64,000 nt of DNA. Origin: Flaccisagitta enflata (lineage: Eukaryota > Chaetognatha > Sagittoidea > Aphragmophora). Position numbers and translations under genes: made by a program. Location of the stretch: positions 31,496,001 through 31,560,000 of the forward strand of contig OZ231126.1 in assembly GCA_965153355.1 (NCBI GenBank). Reading direction: 5' to 3'. The notes under the pieces are model-generated. The model had not been told where the DNA came from and searched no databases. It was given only the letters and a program-made list of their open reading frames with translations. Below are positions 1-16,067 of the stretch, in pieces. The first letter of the stretch is position 1. The number at the start of each line of letters is the position of its first letter.

Positions 1-3783
<3,783 letters not shown>

Positions 3784-4002
3784 GATGGATGGATGGATGG
3801 ACAGATGGACGGACGGATGGACGGACGGACAGACGGACGGACGGACGGACGGACGGACAGACGGACGGACGGATGGACGGACGGATGGATGGACGGACGG
3901 ATGGACGGACGCATGGACAGACAGATGAACAGATGGATGGACGGACGGACAGATGGACGGATGGATGGATGGATGGACGGACAGACGGATGGATGGGCGG
4001 AT
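3784..4002. repeat. (GGAC/GGAT)n tetranucleotide array
   Basis: Mixed GGAC, GGAT and AGAC units for about 220 bp. The flanks lack the AGTCGCG and ACAAGGCC ends of the hairpin family annotated elsewhere. Confidence 0.9.
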
Positions 4003-4848
4003 AGACCATCTTATAGAGATGCGAGGATGCATCTGAAAATGAATTGGAATTGTATGGGAGGGATTGAATTGGTGATGGATGGATTTTTGAAAAAGAGTAA
4101 TGGACCAAGGGATAGATGGATGGACCAACCTTCTTATATAGATGTGAGGACGCATTTAACAAGACCAAGTAGGCCAATAAGTGCGCCAGGCTGATTGTCA
4201 AAGGTTTGCCTGACCGACCGACCAACATAACCAAAATAACAAGTTAACTTTTTCAGGGGTGTATACTATTGAGTCGTTTTTTATATCCCCCCCCCCTCTC
4301 GCCTTTGATTTTCTTTCCCTTAACACATTGCATCACATTTTATATCTATGATTTTCTTCCCCATATGTATAACAATAAAACAATGTGGTTAAGGCTTAAA
4401 TAGACAATAGTGTTGAATTATGTTTTATTAATTGTGTGTTATGATTTGGTACTGACAAAAGTTATATTTTCCCAAGATTTCCTTTTTTTCTCTTTTTTTC
4501 CCCTTTTGATTTCCTTCCCAATCTCCAGACCCTTTGATTTCCCACGGGGGGGGGGGGGGAACTTAATAATATACAGGCCTGAACTTTTTAGAATGATACA
4601 TCAGGTTGTGTTTCCTTTCGAATAATTGTAAGACTCTATAGGATGAACTGTTGCACATGCCGTCTAGTTTGCATTTTTTGCTCCCTCGATCCGCGTTCCA
4701 TGTTACGAATCACGAACAATGTTTACAGATTTGGAATTTGTCACAGCTGTTAGCACCGTCATCGCCATCATCAATAAGATCATCGATCATCGATAATCAT
4801 CGTCAGAGAGAGCCAGGCTATCAACTTATGAGTAACTTGACTGAGTAA
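4003..4848. other. Unassigned sequence with homopolymer tracts
   Basis: Contains a C-run near 4290 and a G-run near 4547. No coding or mobile-element signature was seen. Confidence 0.5.
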
Positions 4849-5193
<345 letters not shown>

Positions 5194-5339
5194 ACAACAC
5201 CTATAGTCTAAGCCCTTGATCCTTACTCATATGTCGGGATAGAAAGTGACTGGTGGACCTTGCATGTTTTTCTACCCATTTTTAAATTTCCATTTAGATT
5301 TCCACTAGATTTGACAATGTTATCATTATTATCACTTTC

Positions 5340-5438
5340 TTTTTTTTTTCTTCTTCTTGATCTTCTTCTTCTTCTTCTTTTTCTTCTTCTCCTTCTTCTT
5401 CTTCTTCTTCTTCTTCTTCTTCTTCTTCTTCTTTATTT
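5340..5438. repeat. (TTC)n tract
   Basis: Pyrimidine tract of CTT repeats ending at TTTTTGGGCAGCGGCCCC, the terminus of the hairpin-element family. The same juxtaposition of microsatellite and terminus occurs at 18255-18353. Confidence 0.9.
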
Positions 5439-5439
5439 T

Positions 5440-5850
5440 TGGGCAGCGGCCCCAAAGGAGACGAAGTCCTGTAGAACACAGGGGGACTTTCGTTCGTCCG
5501 TTTGTCCGTCCGTCCGTCCATCCGTCCGTCCGTCCATCCATCCGTCCATCCATTTGTCCCCCCATTAGGCTCCTCAGGCCTCAAATCTGGCCTCTGAGAC
5601 CTCAAATCTGGCCTCTGAGACCCTCAATCTGGCCTCTTAGGCCTCAAATCCGGCCTCTCGGGCCTCAAAACCAGCCTCTCAGGCCTCAAATCCAGCCTTT
5701 CAAGCCTCAAACCTGGCCTCTCAGGCCTCAAACCTGGCTTTTGGGCAGCGGCCCCGAAGGGGACGAAGTCCTGTAGAACACAGGGGGACTTTCGTTCGTC
5801 CGTCCGTCCGTCCGTTCGTTCGTTCGTCCGTTCATCCCCCCCCCTCATTG
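5440..5850 (+). mobile_element. Hairpin-terminus element (GTCCTG subtype) with 21-bp minisatellite
   Basis: GGGCAGCGGCCCC begins at about 5443, followed by GAAGTCCTGTAGAACACAGG, GTCC-rich repeats and units of the form CTCAGGCCTCAAATCCGGCCT. A second terminus of the same type follows at about 5735-5850. The GGCCCCnnnnGGGG segment can fold on itself. No coding capacity. Confidence 0.75.
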
Positions 5851-6320
5851 GGCCCCTCAGGCCTCAAATCTGGCCTCTGAGACCTCAAATCTGACCTCTC
5901 AGGCCTCAAATCCAGCCTCTCAGGCCTAAAATCCAGCTTCTCAGGCCTCAAATCCGGCCTCTCAGGCCTCAAATCCAACCTCTCAGGCCTAAAATCCAAC
6001 CTCTCAGGCCTCAAACCTGGTCTCTCATGCCTCAAATTAGGCTTCTCAGGCCTCAAATCCAAATTCTCAGGCCTCAAAACTGGCCTCTCAGGCCTCCAGG
6101 CCTCAAATCAGTTATCTAAGCCGCAATTTATTGCTCTCAGGCTTCAAATCAGTCCTCTGACCTTTCAAGCCCTAATCCAGCTCTCTCAAGCCTCAAGTCA
6201 GCCCTCTTAAGCTTCCGATTGGCATTCTGAGGCCTTACATCAGCCTTCTTAGACCTCAGTTTAGGCTCTTGAAGGCCTTCAGTAAGCCCTCTATAGCATC
6301 TCATATCCACTTCTTCAGGC
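5851..6320 (+). repeat. 21-bp minisatellite array
   Basis: About 20 diverged copies of CTCAGGCCTCAAATCCAGCCT. An inverted counterpart lies at 9400-9835. Confidence 0.9.
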
Positions 6321-6475
6321 GGACGAACGAAAGTCCCCCTGTGTTCTACAGGACTTCGTCCCCTTCGGGGCCGCTGCCCTGCTTCCCCTCACTCCAATTT
6401 ACAATCACTCAAAGCAGGGCAACGGGTATCGCTGACCACATATTGCCCTTGGGCGACCTGTTCAGGCCTAAAATT
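6321..6475 (-). mobile_element. Hairpin-terminus element end, inverted
   Basis: Carries GGACGAACGAAAGTCCCCCT, CCCCTTCGGGGCCGCTGCCC and then GGGCAACGGGTATCGCTGACC. This is the reverse orientation of the terminus at 5443. Confidence 0.75.
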
Positions 6476-6727
6476 AGGCTTCTTAGGCCTCAAATCCAAA
6501 TCCTCAGGCCTCAAATCAGCTAAGCCTCAATTTATTGCTCTTAGGCTTCAAATCAGTACTCTCACCTTTCAAGCCTTAATCCAGCTCTCATAAGGCTCAA
6601 GTCAGCCCTCCCAAGCTTCCGATTGGCATTCTCAGGCCTTACATTAGCCTTCTTAGACCTCAGTTTAGCCTTAGGCTCTTGAAGGCCTTCAGTCAGCCCT
6701 CTATCACATCTCATCCACTTCTACAGG

Positions 6728-6940
6728 CATGACGAACGAAAGTCCCCCTGTGTTCTACAGGACTTTGTCCCCTTTGGGGCCGCTGCCCTGCTTCCCCTCA
6801 CTCCAATTCACAATCATTCAAAGCAGGGCAACGGGTATCGCTGACCACATATTGCCCTTGCGCGACCTGTTTTTCTTCTTTTTGGGCAGCGACCCCGGAG
6901 GGGCCGATGACCTATGATTCCACACGGCAGTCTTTTACTC
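6728..6940 (-). mobile_element. Hairpin-terminus element pair
   Basis: A second copy of the 6321-6475 end (6728-6870) is followed at about 6885 by TTTTTGGGCAGCGACCCC and GGGGCCGATGACCTATG, the opposite-facing terminus of the GATGACC subtype. Confidence 0.7.
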
Positions 6941-7330
6941 CGCATAGGCTAGGGGTGAGTGTCCATAGAGCTGAGTGTTGGATTAGTGTTTCATGTCACT
7001 TTGGGAACACAAATCACCCTTCAGTAAGTTTTTGCTAAAGCAAACTTTTTTTTTAAATCGCTCTGACGAGGAGAATGAAAATGACAGCTCTCTTTTCAAG
7101 TCGTCGCATTTTTTAAATCTTTAGAAAATCATAGCTCCTTTTCTAATAAAGCCACAATGCTGGGATTGAGCTCATTCGACGGGATTTTTTTAATAATTTA
7201 TCTGTGTAAAATTTCAACTCAATCGGTCAATGGGTTGCGGAGAAAATAGAGTTTCTTTCCGAAAAAAGGAAATTGAGTTTAACGGTTTTTTAGGGACTCG
7301 TTCAGTAAAATACTACTAATGAAATTGAAT
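6940..7330 (+). repeat. Dispersed segment S, left copy of an inverted pair
   Basis: Diverged reverse complement of about 10840-11165. Matching blocks include AGGGGTGAGTGTCC, GGGAACACAAATCACCCTTC, CCACAATGCTGGGATTGAGC and AATCGGTCAATGGGTTGCGG. Confidence 0.75.
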
Positions 7331-7693
7331 GTGATTTATAACTGCTATGGTCATGATTAGTTTGTAGTATGTATTGACCGCAGATCCATAAGAATTCATG
7401 TCTGTTTGTCGGTCTGCCTGTCCATCACACTTATGAAAAATCACGTATAATGGATGATTTCTTCATTTTTGTCATGTACCTCTCGTGCCTTTCCACTGTC
7501 ATTTTCGTGACTTTGTCCAGTCATTCATTCATTCATTCATTCATTCATCTATTTGTTCTTTAAAACCGTTCATTCATTAAAACATTCATTTATTTTTTCT
7601 TAATCAACGAGGCGTACATATTGGTCATATCTTTGCCTTGTTCTTGGATCTTTTGTCTTTTATTTCGTAAGTGTATCCTGTACTATTATCTAA

Positions 7694-7870
7694 ACTAAGC
7701 CGGATTACACTTCCAATGAGTTGTCACATGCTGGTGGGCAGGGACAGTAAAGTAAGTGGGCAGGGGCAGTACGCTAACAAATCACTTTTCCAGCCCATTT
7801 GCGTCATCCAATGGACAGACAGACGGACCACGGGACATACCCTCTAATGGAGTCGCTTAGCAAGCGACTA
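7694..7870 (-). mobile_element. AGTCGCG-hairpin element (HINE-like), diverged
   Basis: Family definition, reading with the hairpin on the right: the left end is AACAAGGCCGGxTACACGGC, then GTGGGCAGGGGCAGTAA, an A-rich stretch, GGAC/CCGA tetranucleotides, and a terminal hairpin GAGTCGCGtnnnnaCGCGACT before an A-run. This copy starts AAGCCGGATTACAC and ends GAGTCGCTTAGCAAGCGACT. Confidence 0.7.
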
Positions 7871-7889
7871 AAAAGCATACTCGCAACTA

Positions 7890-8087
7890 AACAAGGCCGG
7901 GTACACGGCTACCCTAGTCACGTGCGGGTGGGCAGGGGCAGTAATGGACAAAGTCATTGAGGCATTTGGGCGGAAGCAGTAAGCCCAAAACGCTAAAAAA
8001 CGCCAAAAAAGTAACATAGGAACTGACGGACGGATGGATGGAGGGACGGACAAAGCGGAGTGTAGAGTCGCGTAGCACGCGACTAAA
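7890..8087 (-). mobile_element. AGTCGCG-hairpin element (HINE-like), complete
   Basis: Starts ACAAGGCCGGGTACACGG, contains (GGAC/GGAT) repeats, and ends GAGTCGCGTAGCACGCGACT. Confidence 0.85.
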
Positions 8088-8217
8088 GAGTGCTCTTTCT
8101 TCAATCAGTTGGTACATCAGCATAAAGATTTCTGCCCCTGTCAACCTGCACTTTAGTGTCACTGCTTCATGAGGAGACTGAAAATTAAGAGGTGCCTTTT
8201 TGGTCTTATTTACGCCA

Positions 8218-8634
8218 ACATTTACTACTCGACTCAATAAAAAAGCCGCACTTTTAAAAGACAAATTGTCATACCAAATTTCAAAATAGTAATTCTAAAT
8301 CTTTAACTGTTGCAAAACTTTTGAAAAGATCTTTCATTTGGCTCCAATCTGGCAATATTAGCTTTATTTGTTTAGAAATGGCATAAGAATAAGTAAAAAC
8401 TTTTTCATTATCAATTTGCAATCCCATTGAAAAAAGAGCATTTTTATGAATAAGAAGATAACTTTGACAAGCTCTAGCTAAACCGTTTGAGATACAGATC
8501 TGAGATGGGTCTAGAATGAAAGAAAATTTAAGAAAATCTTTAAAATAACTTTAACAGAAATATATTTGAATGATTTCTCTTTCTTGATTATCAACTCAAA
8601 ATAGGGTGCGGTTTTTTTAGTCGAGTAGTAAATA
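8218..8634. mobile_element. Non-autonomous DNA transposon with about 28-bp terminal inverted repeats
   Basis: The left end TTTACTACTCGACTCAATAA, continuing to GCCGCAC, is matched at the right by GTGCGG, a T-run and AGTCGAGTAGTAAA. The 360-bp A/T-rich interior has no coding capacity. Superfamily not determined. Confidence 0.6.
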
Positions 8635-9160
8635 CATTTGAATTCATTTGAATACATTTGAATAAATTTGGATGAACTTAAGTACAAATTGAAATTGAAG
8701 CGAAATTTTTTATTTACCGCCTTCAGAAGCTTGTGGATGTAATTGTAAACCTCGGAATTCAAATCTTTAACAATGAAATCTCGGTAAAATTTGTCAAAAT
8801 CCGCGTGGACGGCTTCCCCAGCAGATTCGTTTCATAAAGCCGTGCCCATCCCTTGATCATATGAAATTCTCCATGAGGTAGATTTGATATATATTACCTC
8901 AGTCGTTATGCCCTAACAACAACTCATCCATTTATTTATCAATCGACTTAGTCTTAGCCAAATGGCCCAAATCCAAGCAAGTCCAAATCTGGTCAGGAAA
9001 TAAGCATCAGAGGTCACAATATACTTCAAAATGGTAAACCTCAGGCCAGGATTGAGGTTCTCTAGCCAGATATAGGCCAGATTTGGGCCATTTAATGCTT
9101 AGATTTGGGCCATATTGTTTGGATTTGGGCCATTTAGCAGAATTTGGGTCAGAAAAGGCC
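8635..9160. other. Unassigned sequence with a short GGGCC-containing minisatellite
   Basis: Only feature seen is a few repeats of ATTTGGGCCA at about 9075-9140. Confidence 0.5.
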
Positions 9161-9164
9161 CCAA

Positions 9165-9320
9165 AGGAGAACAGGTCGCCCAAGGGCAATATGTGGTCAG
9201 CGATACCCGTTGCCCTGCTTTGTATGATTGTGAATTTGTGTGAGGGGGAAGCAGGGCAGCGGCCCCGAAGGGAACGAAGTCCGGTAGAACACAGGGGGAC
9301 TTTCGTTCGTCCTGCCTGAC
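9165..9320 (+). mobile_element. Hairpin-terminus element end
   Basis: Reverse complement of 6321-6475: GGTCAGCGATACCCGTTGCC, then GGGCAGCGGCCCCGAAGGG and GTAGAACACAGGGGGACTTT. Confidence 0.8.
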
Positions 9321-9399
9321 AATAGTGATGAGATGCTATAGTGCACTGATGAAGGCCTTCAAGAGTCTGAAGGCTTGTCCAAGGCTTAAATGGCCATCA

Positions 9400-9835
9400 G
9401 GTCTGATTTGAAGCCTTACAGCGCTACTTTAAGCCTGTGAGGCCTAATTTGAGGCCTGAGAGGGCTTATTTGAGGCCTAAGAGGCCAGGTTTGAGGCTAT
9501 TCAGGCTGGATATGAGTACTGACAAGCCAGATTTGAGACCTGAGAGACCAAATTTGAGGTCTGAGGGGCTGGAGGTGAGGCCCGAGAGATTGGATTTGAG
9601 GCTTGAGAGGCCAGACTGAGAGGCCAGATTTGAGAACTGACAGGCCAGATTTGAGACCAGAGAGACCAAATTTGAGGCGTGAGGGGCTGGATTTGAGGTG
9701 TGAGGGGCTGGATTGAAGGCCTGAGAGGCAGGATTTGAGGCCTGAGAGGCCAGATTTGAGGCCTGGAAGCCGGAGTTGAAGCCTGAGAGGCCAAATTTGA
9801 GACCTAAGAGGCCAGAATTGGATCTGAGGGGCCTG
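9400..9835 (-). repeat. 21-bp minisatellite array, inverted
   Basis: Units of the form TTTGAGGCCTGAGAGGCCAGA, the reverse complement of the array at 5851-6320. Confidence 0.9.
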
Positions 9836-9874
9836 ATGGGGGGGGGGACGGACAAACGAACGAACAGACGGACT

Positions 9875-10230
9875 AACGAAAGTCCCCCTGTGTTCTACAG
9901 GACTTCGTCCCCTTTGGGGCCGCTGCCCAAAAAGCCCGGAGGATGGGGCCAGGGGGGAGGGGGGGTGGATGGACAGAATCCCCCTGTGCTCTACAGGACT
10001 TTGTCCCCTTCAGGGCCGCTGCCCAAAAACACAACTTCCATTGAATATCATGGAAAATTACCCCAAAGACCTGAAATATGCCTTCTCAGGATGTAAGGAA
10101 AATTACCCCAGTGTCCTACAGGACATAAGCCCTTTGGGGCCGCTGCCCTGCTCTCACTCCACTTCTGCAGCTGATAACTCAAAGTAGGGCATTGGGTACC
10201 GCTGACCATGTTCAATCCTTGGATGACTTG
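9875..10230 (-). mobile_element. Three stacked hairpin-element ends
   Basis: CCCCCTGTGTTCTACAGGAC with the GGGGCCGCTGCCC motif occurs at about 9880-9930, again at 9980-10023, and as a diverged copy at 10105-10225 followed by GGGTACCGCTGACCATG. Confidence 0.7.
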
Positions 10231-10316
10231 TTGTGTATGTATCTGTGTTGGGTAGGGAGTTAGGTGGGGCGTTGGGTGTGGATGGGGGTTGGCCGCCCCT
10301 GCCCACCGATCCACAA

Positions 10317-10317
<1 letters not shown>

Positions 10318-10373
<56 letters not shown>

Positions 10374-10413
10374 AGTGCCCGTCTCTGCTCGTCTGCCATA
10401 TCTGTATGTAACA

Positions 10414-10449
<36 letters not shown>

Positions 10450-10514
10450 CGCTTTTTCTCGCGCTCATTCTCTCTCAGGCGCTCTCACGCTCTGTCTGTC
10501 TCTCTGTCTGTCTC

Positions 10515-10590
<76 letters not shown>
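10318..10590. repeat. (CT)n - (TGTC)n - (CT)n compound microsatellite
   Basis: CT run 10318-10370, CTGT run 10410-10450, then CTGT/CT runs 10490-10590. Confidence 0.95.
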
Positions 10591-10591
<1 letters not shown>

Positions 10592-10739
10592 ATATCTCAT
10601 TGCAGCTCTAGCTGTTAAGTGTAGTCCGAAGTCTGAGGCAAAGTTACTCAGCTTAGTAATCGACATGTCTGTGTCAATGCAGCTATATTTCTAGTCGCTT
10701 GATTACAACAGCCTTTTTGAGCCACTTTTTGGTAGAATG

Positions 10740-11190
10740 CCCTGTCCGTCAGTTGTAGTCTATCCGTCCACCCATCACATATTGAAATTTCCACGAAAAA
10801 GAATACAATTTTTTTGCCATTTTTGAAAAGCAAATTCAATTTTTCCAGCAACCGCTTGACCGATTGAGACAAAATTTTACACAGAGAAACTACTTAAAAA
10901 GTGCCGTCAAATGAGCCCAATCCCAGCATTGTGGCGTTACTAGAAGAAGATTTATGATTTTCTAAAGATTAAAAAATTTCGATTGTTTCGAGCAAATAAC
11001 TGTCATTTTCATTCCCATCGAAAAGGTGATTTTAACAAAAAGATTGCTTTAGGAAAAACTGACCGAAGAGTGATTTGTGTTCCCAAAGCGACATAGAACA
11101 CTTCTCCACCACACAGGTCTTTGGACACTCACCCCTACCTTATGCGGAGTAAACAGACCGCCGTGTCCACATAGGGCAATTTTCTCAGGT
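10740..11190 (-). repeat. Dispersed segment S, right copy of an inverted pair
   Basis: Reverse-complement partner of 6940-7330 (shared CCAATCCCAGCATTGTGGCG and GACACTCACCCCTACC). The pair spans about 4.2 kb. Confidence 0.75.
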
Positions 11191-11379
11191 TTCCCTCTTA
11201 TATGTTGTCAATAGAAGAAGAATGAAAATTAGAAAGGCCAAAAAGACAAACTTAAAGTAAGAAGTCAAGAATCTCCGTCCATACATGACATAGTAATTAC
11301 TGGACTGTGGACCAGTCAGAAATGCACTGTTAGATACCAGTATGATTTCTGGTCCGTCTGTCCATCCCCCCCCCCCCCC

Positions 11380-11744
11380 GGAAACCTCAAATCAGGCCTC
11401 TCAGGCCTAAAATCAATCCTATATAGGCCCAAATTAGGCCTTTCTTATCTCTAATCAGGCCTCTCAGACACAAAATCAGGCCTATCAGACCCAAAATCAG
11501 GCTCTCCTGGCCTCAAATTAAGCCTCTCAGACCTCAAATTTTGCTTTTGAGACCCTAGATTGGACCTTTCAGACCACAAATTGTGCCTCTCAGATCTCAA
11601 ATCAAGCCTCAGATCCTAAATGAAGCCTCTCAAACCTCGATGCAGGCCTCTCAGACCCCAAGTCAAGCCTCTCAGACCCCAAATCTGGCCTTTCCAGCCA
11701 AAAAGCAGGCCTCATATTCCCTAAATCAGCCCTCCAAGACTCAT

Positions 11745-11745
<1 letters not shown>
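11380..11745 (+). repeat. 21-bp minisatellite array, diverged
   Basis: CTCAGACCTCAAAT-type units preceded by a C-run and GGTCCGTCTGTCC. Confidence 0.8.
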
Positions 11746-12370
<625 letters not shown>

Positions 12371-12789
12371 CCCCAAAATCAGCCTCTGAAACCTTCATTT
12401 GTCCAAGTCCCCTCAAAAACAAATCACTCCTTTCAGCTTTGGTCTCAACACAGTATAATTGTTGTCATAGCAGCTGAGGGACATCGAGCTATTTTTTGAA
12501 CTACAGTGAGTTAGTTCATAATTTTGTTTTTCAACTATACTCCACTATGTAAGGATACACTATATCCACTTACAAGCCCTTATTCCGACGTTAAGTGTTG
12601 TTGTTTTAATAATAAACATTTTCAGATTTGACCTCTCTGGCATTGCTCTTTTGTTTTAGTTTCTTCTTCCGACACTTGCCTTACCAGAGATTAGCCAACT
12701 CGAGCTTGGAGATAGCTAAATCTAAGCCAAACTAGCTACTCTTTGGAATTGCGTCCAATTTGGATAATTTTTCAACTGAAGGTTTTTTT
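12371..12789. other. Unassigned A/T-rich sequence
   Basis: Nothing recognisable seen. Confidence 0.5.
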
Positions 12790-15020
12790 CATATCTCTCC
12801 ATGTCTCTTTATATTTCTTTATGTCTCTTCATGTTTTATCATGTCTTTTTTTCCTACTCAACTAAAGTGAACTAAATTTAACTTAGTGTTTCTTAGAATA
12901 GAACTGTTTTTGTCTGGTTTTGTCTGTTTTTGTATTTTTTTTTCTCTTTTTGTCTCTTCTTGTCATTTCATGTGACCTCTTGTCTTTTCATGTCTCTTTT
13001 GTTAGTTTTTGTGTCTTTCTCTCTCTTTTTGTCTTTTTTTGTCTTTTAATGTCTTTTTATATCTCTTAATGTCTCTGTTTATCTTTTTATGTGTTGTTTT
13101 GTCTCTTTTTGTTTCTTGATGTCTCTTTATGTCTCTTCATGTCTTTTTCATCTGTTTTTGTCTCTTTATGTCTCTTAAAAGGCTTTTTGTCTCTTTATGT
13201 CTCTTTGTGTCTCTTCATGTCTTTTTTATTATCTTTTTAGGTCTTTTTTTGTGTCTATATGCATTTTTTGTCTCTCTATGTCTATTGTTGTCTCTTTAGT
13301 CTCTCCTTGTCTCCTCTTGCCTCTTTTTGTCTCTTTTTGTCTCTTTATGTCTCTTTATGTCTTTTCATGTCTTTTTTTGTCTGTTTATGTCTTTTATTGT
13401 CTCTTTTGTCTCTCCTTCTCTCCTCTTGCCTCTTTTTGTCTCTTTATGTCTCTTTATGTCTCTTCTTGTCTCTTCATGTCTTTTTTTGTCTCTTTATGTC
13501 TTTTTTTGTCTCTTTTGTCTCTCCTTCTCTCCTCTTGCCTCTTTTTGTCTCTTTTTGTGTCTTTATGTCTCTTTATGTCTCTTCATGTCTCTCTAAGTCT
13601 TTTTTTGTCTTTTTATGTCTCTTTTTGTCTCTTTTGTCTCTTCTTGTTTGTTCTTGTTTGTTTTTGTTTACTTTTGTCTCTTTATGTCTCTTTTTGTCTC
13701 TTCATGTCTTTTTATGTCTTTTTTTATTTTTTTATGTCTTTTTTGTGTCTATATGCATTTTTTTGTCTCTGTATATCTTTTGTTATCTCTTTTGTCTCTC
13801 CTTGTCTCCTTTTGTCTCTTTATGTCTCTTAAAAGGCTTTTTGTCTCTTTATGTCTCTTTGTGTCTCTTCATGTCTTTTTTATGTCTTTTTACGTCTTTT
13901 TTTGTGTCTATATGCATTTTTTGTCTCTCTATGTCTATTGTTGTCTCTTTTGTCTCTCCTTGTCTCCTCTTGCCTCTTTTTGTCTCTTTATGTCTCTTTA
14001 TGTCTCTTCATGTCTCTCTAAGTCTCTTATGTCTCTTTAAGTCTCTTTTTGTCTCTTTTGTCTCTTCTTGTTTGTGCTTGTTTTTTTTGTTTATTTTTGT
14101 CTGTTTATGTCTCTTTTGTCTCTCCATGTCTTTTTATGTCTTTTTTATCTTTTTATGTCTTTTTTGTGTCTATATGCATTTTTTTGTCTCTTTATGTCTT
14201 TTGTTGTCTCTATTGTCTCTCCTTGTCTCCTCTTGCCTTTTTTTGTCTCTTTAAGTCTCTTTATGTCTCTTCATGTTTTTTTGGCTCTTTATGTCTTTTG
14301 TTGCCTCTTTTGTCTCTCCTTGTCTCTCCTTGTCTCTCCTTGCCTCTTTTTGTCTTTTTTGTCTTTTTTTGTCTCTCTATGTCTCTTCATGTCTTTTTAT
14401 GTAAATTTTTGTCTCTGAATGTCATTTTTGTCTCTTTTTGTTTGTTTTTGCCGATTTTGTCTCTTTATGTCTTTTCATGTCTTTTGGTGTCTTTTTTTGT
14501 CTCTTTATGTCTTTTTGTGTCGGTTATGTCTCTCCTTGTCTGTTTTTTTTCCTTTTTGTCTCTGTATGTCTCTTCATGTCTCTTCATGTCTTTTTATCTT
14601 TTGTCTCTTTTGTGTCTTTTTCGTCAGTTTATTGCTTTTTATGTTTTTTTTTCCTTTTAGCTCTTTTTGCCTAAATATGTCTCTTCATGTCACTTTATGT
14701 GTCTGCATATCTCTGTATGTCTCTTTTTGTCTCTTTTTGTCTCTTTATGTCTCTTTATGGTTTTTTATGTCTCTTCATGTCTCTTCATGTCTCTTCATGT
14801 CTTTTCTGTCACTTTGTCTTTTTAGTCGCGGACACGCGACTACACCTTGCTGTGTTGGTCGGTAGGTTGGTCCGTCCCTCGGTCCGTCACATTTTTGAAT
14901 TCCAAGCGGTTTAGGCATTACTGCTCCTGCCCAACCGTCCGCGACTGGATTGCCGTGTATCCGGCTTTGTTTTGTCTCTGTCTTTTTATGTCTCTTCTTG
15001 TCTCTTTATGTCTTTTTTTT
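12790..15020 (+). repeat. 12-bp TTTATGTCTCTT minisatellite array
   Basis: About 2.2 kb of variants of TTTATGTCTCTT, TTTTTGTCTCTT and CTTCATGTCTC. Long hydrophobic frames (up to 331 codons of L, S, F, V, C) are produced by the repeat in all three frames and are not protein evidence. A HINE-like element interrupts it at 14821-14972. Confidence 0.95.
14821..14972 (+). mobile_element. AGTCGCG-hairpin element inserted in the minisatellite
   Basis: TTTAGTCGCGGACACGCGAC at the left, ATTGCCGTGTATCCGGC and TTTG at the right, with minisatellite on both sides, so it inserted after the array formed. Confidence 0.85.
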
Positions 15021-16067
15021 TGTTTTAATGACACCACTTTATATCCTTTAAACAAAAAAGTATCCCTCATAAAACTAAAACCCAGTGTTTCTAAGAACAA
15101 GACTGAGCAGATCAATAACATCAGTGAAGCAAAAAAAAACTTAACTAGGTATTCATGAAGATTGTTTTTGTACAAATTAAACTGTATCAAGGAGTGAATC
15201 AGTTGATGTGCAGAAATGAAAGAATGCCTTTACAGTTTACATAGTAATCAAATGGTTGATGTGGTGGGACAATTTAAAAATTGATAGTTAAAAAGCATTG
15301 CAAAGTACCAATTGAAAAAAAGTGCAATCAAAAAAGCTAAAAATGAACTAGCTGCATATGACGAGAACCCAATTAAGTCACTCAAATCAAAGTAAAATAA
15401 AAAAAATGAAAAGACAGAAACCAATATGAATAATATTACCAAATTTATAGTATAACCACCTCCTTTTGCTTTAAGTATGTCTATCAACAATGAATAATTA
15501 GATTTATGGCAGGATATTCATGGCAGAGGAAGTATTTCATCATTTTGCAACAAATCTTTTTCCAAAAAATTGTCTTAAAATACAAATTTTTTCCAAAATC
15601 CGTCAAATTACCTAAAATTTCCCTTGATGTAAGGGATATTTTCAAAAGCTTGTCTCTCAAATCCAAATATCCCTTAAATAGAGGTTCCTTAAATAGAGGT
15701 TTTTTAACATTGGAAAAGCCTGAAAAAACTCGGGACCAGACAGTGTTGTCTCTTAAATGTGGATATCCCTTAAATAGAGGTGCCACTAAGGTGGGATTCC
15801 ACTGTATATCCGGCCTAGTTTTTTTCTTCAAGCTTTTTATTTTCTTCCCCAGCTCTAAACCCTTTGCTCAACTTTATAGACGCCTGATTGAAAATTAACA
15901 TAAAATTTGCTTCCCATGCTAAATGAATCATGATTTTTATAAAATAAACTGAAAAGCGTTTCTATGTGTTTCTCATAATTGTGAATCGATACATCATGCA
16001 TGGATAAAATTTTATAAGCCAATCTTAATCCAAACTTTTCATTTAATGGTTTAGATAATTTAAACAT
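15021..16067. other. A/T-rich spacer between inverted arrays, with pogo-like fragment
   Basis: Within it, 15645-15815 carries TATCCCTTAAATAGAGG repeated three times and ends GGTGGGATTCCACTGTATAT, reminiscent of the ends of pogo/Tigger-like MITEs. No gene seen. Confidence 0.45.

Noticed and set aside
13197-14865. Leu/Ser/Phe/Val/Cys-rich frames of up to 331 codons resembling membrane proteins
   Set aside because: All three frames of the 12-bp minisatellite give similar peptides; no unique sequence supports a gene.
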